Assembly: GCA_034432855.1 (NCBI GenBank)
Contig: DAOUBA010000124.1
Coordinates: forward strand, 1 to 10,847
Origin: DAOUBA01 sp034432855
GTDB taxonomy: Bacteria > Chloroflexota > Anaerolineae > B4-G1
Length of the DNA stretch: 10,847 nt
Direction: 5' to 3'
Position numbers and translations under genes: made by a program. Below, one piece after another: positions 6,248-10,847 of this stretch. Positions within the stretch are counted from its first letter, which is position 1. Every line of letters starts with the position of its first letter. The notes beneath the pieces were generated by a model that was given only the letters and a program-made list of their open reading frames with translations, made no database searches and had not been told where the DNA came from.

Positions 6248-6874
6248 TCACTGTTGCCCTCGCACCTCGGCCTCCAGGCGCGCGTAGAAAGCGGCCATAT
6301 AGGCATGACGCTCTTCGGCGATAGCGCGGCCGGTCGGGGTAAAGAGCTGCTCCTTGAGACGGGAAAGTTTGACGACGAACTCGTGGACGGGGGTATGGTC
6401 GGCATCGTCGCCCGAAGCCTGCCAGCGGGCCAGGTCCACACTTTCGAGCGGCACCCACAGCCGTTGTCCGTGCGCGCCGCCATAGGCAAATGCGCGCGCC
6501 ACGCCGATCGCGCCGATAGCGTCGAGTTTGTCGGCGTCGAAGAGCACCCGCGCCTCCAAAGTGGCCGGGGCGGGGCCGGCACGGAAGCGGTGGGCGGCGA
6601 TGGCCTGGACGACGGCGGCGACTTTTTCGGGGGATTGGCCGGCGAGGATTTCACGCGCCCGTCGGGCGGCGAACTCGGCGTGGTCCACTCCTTGCGCTTC
6701 GGCCTGCTCGCGTCCCACATCGTGCAGCAGGGCTGCCGCACGCACGATTTCGAGGTCGGCGCCCTCGGCCCGGGCGATGCGTTCCGCCAGCGCCAGCACG
6801 CGCAACACGTGGTCGAAATCGTGCACCGCGTCGGCGCCTTCGTAGTAACGGCGTGCCTCGGCGATGGTGATCAC
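6248..6874 (-). CDS. HD-domain phosphohydrolase, YedJ/YpgQ-like
   Basis: This 208-aa soluble protein has an HD metal-dependent phosphohydrolase fold. Probable ligands are H22 (HDFDHVLRV), H51-D52 (LLHDVG) and D115 (LFDADKLDAIGAIG). The C-terminal half (VHEFVVKLSRLKEQLFTPTGRAIAEERHAYM in pieces at 163-193) has the layout of the YedJ/YpgQ group, some of which hydrolyse nucleotides. It starts with GTG at 6874, whose last bases overlap the TGA of the preceding site-2 protease gene (GTGA, 4-bp overlap), so translation is probably coupled. Length fits the family. The substrate is unknown; co-transcription with a membrane protease is the only context. Confidence 0.88.
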   Translation of the reverse strand: MITIAEARRYYEGADAVHDFDHVLRVLALAERIARAEGADLEIVRAAALLHDVGREQAEAQGVDHAEFAARRAREILAGQSPEKVAAVVQAIAAHRFRAGPAPATLEARVLFDADKLDAIGAIGVARAFAYGGAHGQRLWVPLESVDLARWQASGDDADHTPVHEFVVKLSRLKEQLFTPTGRAIAEERHAYMAAFYARLEAEVRGQQ

Positions 6875-7989
6875 GAATCTCGTCTTTGCACCAAGAGTTC
6901 TGGGCTGACCGATAGCAGTTGATAGACCTCGTTAGCGTCCCGGCGGGTGAACAGGCCGAGGAGAAAGCCCTTGTCAATCACGGGCACTGCGCCAAGGCCC
7001 GCCTCGGTCATACGCCGGTAGGCCTCGAAAAGCCCATCGTTCAGCCCGACGGAGGGAAAGTCGGTGCGCATCACCTGGCGCACCGGCGTCTCGGGAGGGT
7101 AATGCTTGAGGGCACCGACCAGGTCGGTGTGCGTGAGCAGGCCCACGATGCGTGCGCCATCGCAGACGGGAAAATCGGATTGAAAACCATGGAGGGTGAG
7201 ATCGGCCGCGCGGCCGACCGGATCCTCGGGAGAAAGCACCAGCACATTACGCGAGAACGCCTGACGTACCCGCAACCCCTGCAGCACGTCTTTGACGTGG
7301 AGCAGGCGCCCCTCCTGGGTTGCGCCAGCATACACGAAGAGGGCGACCAGGATCCACAAGAGTTGGCCCGTCAACAGGCCCGCCAGCCCCAACAGCCAGG
7401 CCAGACCTTGCCCGATGCTGACAGCCAGCGCGGTGGCCCGCGTGTGCGGCATCACCGTCGCCAGCAGGGCGCGCAGCACCCGCCCGCCGTCCATCGGAAA
7501 GGCGGGGATGAGATTGAAAACGGCAAGGCCCAGATTGGTGACGATGAGGTAAGGGATGATGTCTTGCCAGCCCAGGCGCGCCAGGTTGAGCTCACTGAGA
7601 CTAACCCTAAGGCCCAGCCAACGACCGATCAGATAGAGGACCAGGGCGATGACCATATTGCTCAACGGCCCCACGACGGACATAAGCAACTCCTGGGCCG
7701 GCTGCTCTGGGATGCGTTCCATCTGAGCCACGCCGCCAAGCGGCAGGAGCACAATATCGCGTACCGGAAAGCCCATGCGGATCGCCGTCAGGCTGTGCGC
7801 CAGTTCGTGGATCACCACGCAGGCAAACAACAACAGCGTGACGATGACACCAAAGGCTGCTCCTGATAGCGAGAACCCCTTGGGCCCCAGGAAGCCGAAC
7901 TGTGCGGCAGCGACGACCAGGATCAGGGGAAAGGTGATATGCATTTTGATTTCGATGCCGCGTACGGTCAATAACTTGATGCCGGTCAT
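6871..7989 (-). CDS. Site-2 protease family (M50) zinc metalloprotease with two CBS domains
   Basis: This is a 372-aa intramembrane zinc protease. The active site is HELAH (H61, E62, H65) in a transmembrane helix, with the third metal ligand in NLIPAFPMDGGR (D167). Membrane segments lie near 17-32, 43-60, 105-122, 145-162 and 195-222. Two CBS domains follow, about 242-298 and 304-360, which in related proteins bind adenine nucleotides and gate activity. The layout matches the CBS-containing group of S2P proteins such as the archaeal MJ0392. The ATG at 7989 has an excellent Shine-Dalgarno (AAAGGAG, five bases upstream). It lies 35 bp after mreC and overlaps the HD gene by 4 bp. The substrate, perhaps an anti-sigma factor or signal peptide, is not encoded nearby. 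Confidence 0.93.
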   Translation of the reverse strand: MTGIKLLTVRGIEIKMHITFPLILVVAAAQFGFLGPKGFSLSGAAFGVIVTLLLFACVVIHELAHSLTAIRMGFPVRDIVLLPLGGVAQMERIPEQPAQELLMSVVGPLSNMVIALVLYLIGRWLGLRVSLSELNLARLGWQDIIPYLIVTNLGLAVFNLIPAFPMDGGRVLRALLATVMPHTRATALAVSIGQGLAWLLGLAGLLTGQLLWILVALFVYAGATQEGRLLHVKDVLQGLRVRQAFSRNVLVLSPEDPVGRAADLTLHGFQSDFPVCDGARIVGLLTHTDLVGALKHYPPETPVRQVMRTDFPSVGLNDGLFEAYRRMTEAGLGAVPVIDKGFLLGLFTRRDANEVYQLLSVSPELLVQRRDS

Positions 7990-8024
7990 ATTGGCTCCTT
8001 TACGAGGACGGTTTAATTCACGGA

Positions 8025-8900
8025 CTACGGCATCTCCTCCGGGGGAATCTGCTCGAACGCAGTGATCACCAGGACCATCTCCAGGTGCGACAGATCCAGC
8101 GCCGGGCGCACGATGGCCGCCTGGTGCAAGGCATAATCCATTTGCTGCACCTCGGTCACCTGCCCGATGAGCAATCCCTTAGGCAAGATACCGCCCAATC
8201 CAGAGGTCAACACAAAATCGCCGACGGCGACGCCGGCGCCCTGCTCGATGTACTCCATGCGCAACGAACCGTCAGGCTGGCCCACGACCAGGCCGGTTGC
8301 GCGTGAGGTCTGCAAGAGCGCAGCGACGGCGCTATCCAGATCGGTGAGCAACTGTACTTTGGAGGTGCGAGGCCCCACCTGTGCAATCCGCCCTACCAGC
8401 ACGGCTCCGCCGCTGACGGCGGGCATGCCCTCTTTGACGCCCTGCTGCGCCCCGACGTTGATGGTGATGTAGCGCAAATAGGGGTTCGGGTCTGTACCGA
8501 TCACCTCGCCGCAGGGGAACATGGTGCAGGCTTCCCGGCCCACCACGTCGGCGCCGAGAAACGCCGTGACCGGGTACTCGCGGGTAAAATTCAAGAGCGA
8601 GCGGAGTTCCTGGGCCTCAGCCTCGTACTCGCGCAGGCGCACGTTCTCGGCGATCAGGGCATCTACCTGGGCCCGAAGCGTCGCAACCTGTGCGCGCAGT
8701 TCACGAGCCTCACGCACCGACTGGAAAAGGTCGCCTGTGGCCATCACTCCTTGTGAGAACGCGCGCTGCAAAGGGTCAATGACGTAATGGAGGGCGTTTT
8801 CCACCGGGGACAGATAGCCAGATTCGTGGAGCACTAGAAGCAGCAGTCCGAGGACAAACAGAACCAGGGGAAGCCAGGGTCGGCGGGGAGATTGCTTCAT
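8025..8900 (-). CDS. mreC: Rod shape-determining protein MreC
   Basis: This 291-aa single-pass membrane protein scaffolds the elongation machinery on the outer face of the membrane. A short cytoplasmic N-terminus (MKQSPRRPW) leads to a transmembrane helix (about residues 9-25), a coiled coil (about 60-105, AQVATLRAQVDALIAEN), then the paired beta domains with GVKEGMPAVSGGAVLVGRI and LTSGLGGILPKGLLIGQV. The beta domain carries an extra segment with two cysteines (C126 and C130 or adjacent, ACTMFPCG) before the usual GTDPNPYLRY. I start at the ATG at 8900 with GGTGGG just upstream; a TTG at 8912 is possible. It lies 47 bp after mreB. The mreD gene usually expected next is missing; a site-2 protease follows instead. 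Confidence 0.94.
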   Translation of the reverse strand: MKQSPRRPWLPLVLFVLGLLLLVLHESGYLSPVENALHYVIDPLQRAFSQGVMATGDLFQSVREARELRAQVATLRAQVDALIAENVRLREYEAEAQELRSLLNFTREYPVTAFLGADVVGREACTMFPCGEVIGTDPNPYLRYITINVGAQQGVKEGMPAVSGGAVLVGRIAQVGPRTSKVQLLTDLDSAVAALLQTSRATGLVVGQPDGSLRMEYIEQGAGVAVGDFVLTSGLGGILPKGLLIGQVTEVQQMDYALHQAAIVRPALDLSHLEMVLVITAFEQIPPEEMP

Positions 8901-8947
8901 AATCCCACCCAAGCAAGTCCGCTATCCTCTTGCCACGATGAGATCAA

Positions 8948-10018
8948 TCAGAACCCAGGAATGCGGGGACGGCGGTCATCGGTGCTGGCCAGAACCTCGC
9001 GGAGCGTATCAAGTTCCTCCAATACCCTGCCGGCACCACGAGCCACGCAGGTCATGGCATCCTGGGCCACCCAGGCGCGCATGTTGGCCTCTTCGCTGAT
9101 CCGCTCGGCCAGACCACGCAACAGGGCTCCGCCGCCGGCCAGACAGATGCCCGTATCCATCAGATCGGCGATCAACTCCGGCGGCGTGTCGTCCAGCGTG
9201 CTCTTGATCAAATCCACGATGACATTAACCGATCCGCTCAACGCTTCACGCATCTCGATGCTGCTGACCTCGACCGCCTCGGGCAATCCGGTGACCAAAT
9301 TACGCCCGCGCAACGTCATCGTCATCTCTTCAGGCAACGGATAGGCCGAACCGATCTCGATCTTGGCCCGCTCGGCCATACGCTCGCCGATGTAGAGATT
9401 GTACTTCTGGCGGGCGTACTGCATAATGTCCTCGTCCATCTCATCGCCGGCGATGCGGATGGAACGGCTGACGACGAATCCGCCCAGGCAAAAAACGCCC
9501 ACCTCGGTCGTGCCGCCGCCGATGTCCACGATCATGCTGCCGCGCGCCTCGGTCACCGGCAGCCCTGCGCCAATGGCCGCCGCCATCGGCTCCTCGATCA
9601 GAAAGGCCTCACGGGCACCGGCAGAGATAGTGGCATCGTGCACCGCGCGCTTTTCGACCTCGGTCACGCCGCTGGGGATGCCCACGACCACGCGCGGGCG
9701 TGGGAAAGGCAGCAACAACTGACTGTGCGCCTTCTTGATGAAATAATCCAACATCGTTTCGGTCACCTCGAACTCGGAGATGACCCCATCGCGCAGGGGG
9801 CGGATGGCGACGATGTTGCCCGGTGTGCGCCCCACCATCTCTTTCGCCTCCGCGCCGATGGCCAGGATCTTGCGGCTATCGCGCTCGATGGCGACCCACG
9901 AAGGTTCGTTGATGACGATGCCTCGCCCGCGCACGTAAACCAGCGTGTTAGCCGTGCCGAGGTCAATGCCAATGTCGAGGGAAAACAATCCCAGAAAGGC
10001 ATCAATCGGATTGAACAC
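8948..10018 (-). CDS. mreB: Rod shape-determining protein MreB, bacterial actin
   Basis: This 356-aa actin-fold ATPase polymerises under the membrane and guides lateral wall synthesis. The phosphate 1 motif is DLGTANT (19-25), the phosphate 2 motif DIGGGTTEV (165-173), with IEEPMAAAIGAGL (141-153) and the adenosine motif LAGGGALLRGL (293-303). Length is normal for MreB. It starts with GTG at 10018 (VFNPIDAFLGLFSLDIGIDLG), with Shine-Dalgarno GGGAG six bases upstream. It heads the mreBC-S2P-HD operon and has its own extended -10 promoter about 70 bp upstream, divergent from scpA. No anomaly is seen in the key residues. Confidence 0.97.
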   Translation of the reverse strand: MFNPIDAFLGLFSLDIGIDLGTANTLVYVRGRGIVINEPSWVAIERDSRKILAIGAEAKEMVGRTPGNIVAIRPLRDGVISEFEVTETMLDYFIKKAHSQLLLPFPRPRVVVGIPSGVTEVEKRAVHDATISAGAREAFLIEEPMAAAIGAGLPVTEARGSMIVDIGGGTTEVGVFCLGGFVVSRSIRIAGDEMDEDIMQYARQKYNLYIGERMAERAKIEIGSAYPLPEEMTMTLRGRNLVTGLPEAVEVSSIEMREALSGSVNVIVDLIKSTLDDTPPELIADLMDTGICLAGGGALLRGLAERISEEANMRAWVAQDAMTCVARGAGRVLEELDTLREVLASTDDRRPRIPGF

Positions 10019-10043
10019 TAGCGTCTCCCACCCACAAATTGCC

Positions 10044-10073
10044 GCCCCGGGCCGCTCGACCGCCAGCCGGGGC
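10044..10073 (-). other. GC hairpin in the mreB leader
   Basis: Perfect 7-bp arms, GCCCCGG and CCGGGGC (10044-10050 and 10067-10073), enclose a 16-nt loop within the predicted mreB 5' leader of about 60 nt, ending about 15 nt before the Shine-Dalgarno. It might affect stability or translation of mreB mRNA. It matches no riboswitch or leader family I recognise. Confidence 0.35.
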
Positions 10074-10085
10074 TACTGACCTGAA

Positions 10086-10112
10086 ATTATACCACAAATC
10101 GGGACTTTTCAA
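10086..10112 (-). promoter_or_regulatory. mreB-operon promoter, extended -10
   Basis: On the minus strand TATAAT (10086-10091) is preceded by TGG, giving an extended -10. TTGAAA (10107-10112, 5/6 to the -35 consensus) lies 15 bp upstream. The spacer is short, which an extended -10 can tolerate. The start site is predicted near 10079, leaving a leader of about 60 nt. It is back-to-back with the scpA promoter. Confidence 0.7.
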
Positions 10113-10116
10113 AGTG

Positions 10117-10144
10117 TTGGAAAGCAGGCCGTTTGTGCTATAAT
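10117..10144 (+). promoter_or_regulatory. scpA promoter, extended -10
   Basis: TATAAT at 10139-10144 is preceded by TGC (an extended TGnTATAAT). TTGGAA (10117-10122, 4/6 to -35) lies 16 bp upstream. The start site is predicted near 10150-10152, only about 5 nt before the scpA ATG at 10156, so the message would be almost leaderless. Confidence 0.72.
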
Positions 10145-10155
10145 CTGGCACTACA

Positions 10156-10847
10156 ATGCCGCAATACCGCATCCAACTCCCCGTCTTCGAGGGACCTCTG
10201 GACTTGCTCCTGCACCTCGTCGAGCGGGAAGAACTGGACATAACCACTATCGCGCTGGCCCAGGTCACCGACCAGTATATGGCTTATCTGGCAGAAATGG
10301 AGCGGCGACAGGCCAAAGACCTGGCCGATTTCCTGGTTGTGGCCGCGAAACTGCTACTGATCAAGTCCCTGGCGCTCCTGCCGCGCCCCCCTGTGCTGAC
10401 CCCCGAGACCGAGAACGTCGGTGACGAATTAGTGCGCCAGTTGCAGGCGTATAAACGCTTCAAAGAGATCGCTACACTGCTGCACGAACGAGAAGCACAA
10501 GGCCTGCACAGTTACGTGCGCGTCGCCCCCCCACCCCGTATCGAGCCACATCTCGATCTGGGGAACGTGACGCTCGGCGATCTGCTGGCCCTGGTGCAGG
10601 AGGCGCTCGAGGCCTTACCGGCTGCGCCCGTCGGCGAGGTCGTCGCGCCGATCACCGTCACCATCGCCGGGCAGATCGCGCGCATCGAAAGCCAATTGGC
10701 TGCACGGAGAGAAGTGCCCTTCCGCGAATTCCTCTCCGAAGCCACCACCCGGGTGGAGATCATCGTGACATTGTTAGCGGTGCTGGAGTTGATCAAGCAG
10801 AACCGCGCGCTTGTGCGCCAAGAGGAACTGTTCGGCGAGATCATCAT
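10156..10847 (+). CDS. scpA: Segregation and condensation protein A (ScpA), 3' end cut by window
   Basis: This is the kleisin subunit of the bacterial SMC-ScpAB condensin, which compacts and separates chromosomes. The frame is open from the ATG at 10156 to the window edge (230 codons). The N-terminus is diagnostic: MPQYRIQLPVFEGPLDLLLH, then DITTIALAQVTDQYM and FLVVAAKLLLIKSLALLP, the SMC-neck-binding helices. The C-terminal winged-helix end is also present: FLSEATTRVEIIVTLLAVLELIKQ followed by QEELFGEI. Family members are about 230-280 aa, so few residues are missing. No Shine-Dalgarno precedes the ATG, and the predicted transcription start is about 5 nt upstream, suggesting leaderless initiation. 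It is divergent from mreB. The partner scpB would be expected downstream, outside the window. Confidence 0.96.
   Translation, partial: MPQYRIQLPVFEGPLDLLLHLVEREELDITTIALAQVTDQYMAYLAEMERRQAKDLADFLVVAAKLLLIKSLALLPRPPVLTPETENVGDELVRQLQAYKRFKEIATLLHEREAQGLHSYVRVAPPPRIEPHLDLGNVTLGDLLALVQEALEALPAAPVGEVVAPITVTIAGQIARIESQLAARREVPFREFLSEATTRVEIIVTLLAVLELIKQNRALVRQEELFGEII

Noticed and set aside
6196..6741. Upstream extension of the glycosyltransferase gene to 688 codons
   Set aside because: It is made of the heptamer repeat and an alternate frame of the HD gene; hydrophobic GT-C sequence begins at the ATG at 6195.
6254..7866. Two long plus-strand frames (6254-6922 and 6919-7866)
   Set aside because: They mirror the HD and site-2 protease genes, have low-complexity composition and no recognisable motifs.

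Overview
The window looks like chromosomal DNA from a GC-rich bacterium. My best guess is Chloroflexota (Anaerolineae-like). I base this on the GC content, the mreB/mreC and scpA housekeeping genes, frequent GTG starts and tightly packed minus-strand operons, and on noncoding DNA full of G/C-tract palindromes and short dispersed repeats. This is an impression from protein and repeat style, not a computed placement. There are no phage genes, transposases, tRNA, rRNA or CRISPR arrays.

Layout, right to left. At 10019-10155 a compact divergent control region carries two back-to-back extended -10 promoters. Rightward it drives scpA (chromosome condensation; cut by the window edge), apparently as an almost leaderless mRNA. 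Leftward it drives a cell-shape and membrane operon: mreB, mreC, an M50 site-2-type intramembrane protease with two CBS domains, and an HD phosphohydrolase whose GTG start overlaps the protease stop. A 42-bp stretch of heptamer tandem repeats then precedes a GT-C-type (GT39/PMT-like) membrane glycosyltransferase. That gene carries an in-frame copy of a 71-bp symmetric dispersed repeat.

Next comes a noncoding region of about 590 bp (4084-4674) made of repeats: nested palindromes with a GAATCCCCATTC core, and a MITE-like element of about 142 bp with 15-bp perfect terminal inverted repeats. Left of it is a CPBP-family membrane protein with a good Shine-Dalgarno.

The left third (68-3397) looks like one minus-strand transcription unit. 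It starts from an extended -10 promoter with a probable autoregulatory operator: vapB antitoxin, vapC PIN-domain toxin, an ATP-grasp domain fused to a TrmO/TsaA-type tRNA methyltransferase domain, and an RlmD/TrmA-like 5-methyluridine RNA methyltransferase. The genes are 1-10 bp apart or overlap. The most unusual points are the ATP-grasp-TrmO fusion and the coupling of a probable RNA-cleaving toxin to two RNA-modification enzymes. The fusion could be a bifunctional tRNA position-37 hypermodification enzyme, but that function is inference only.
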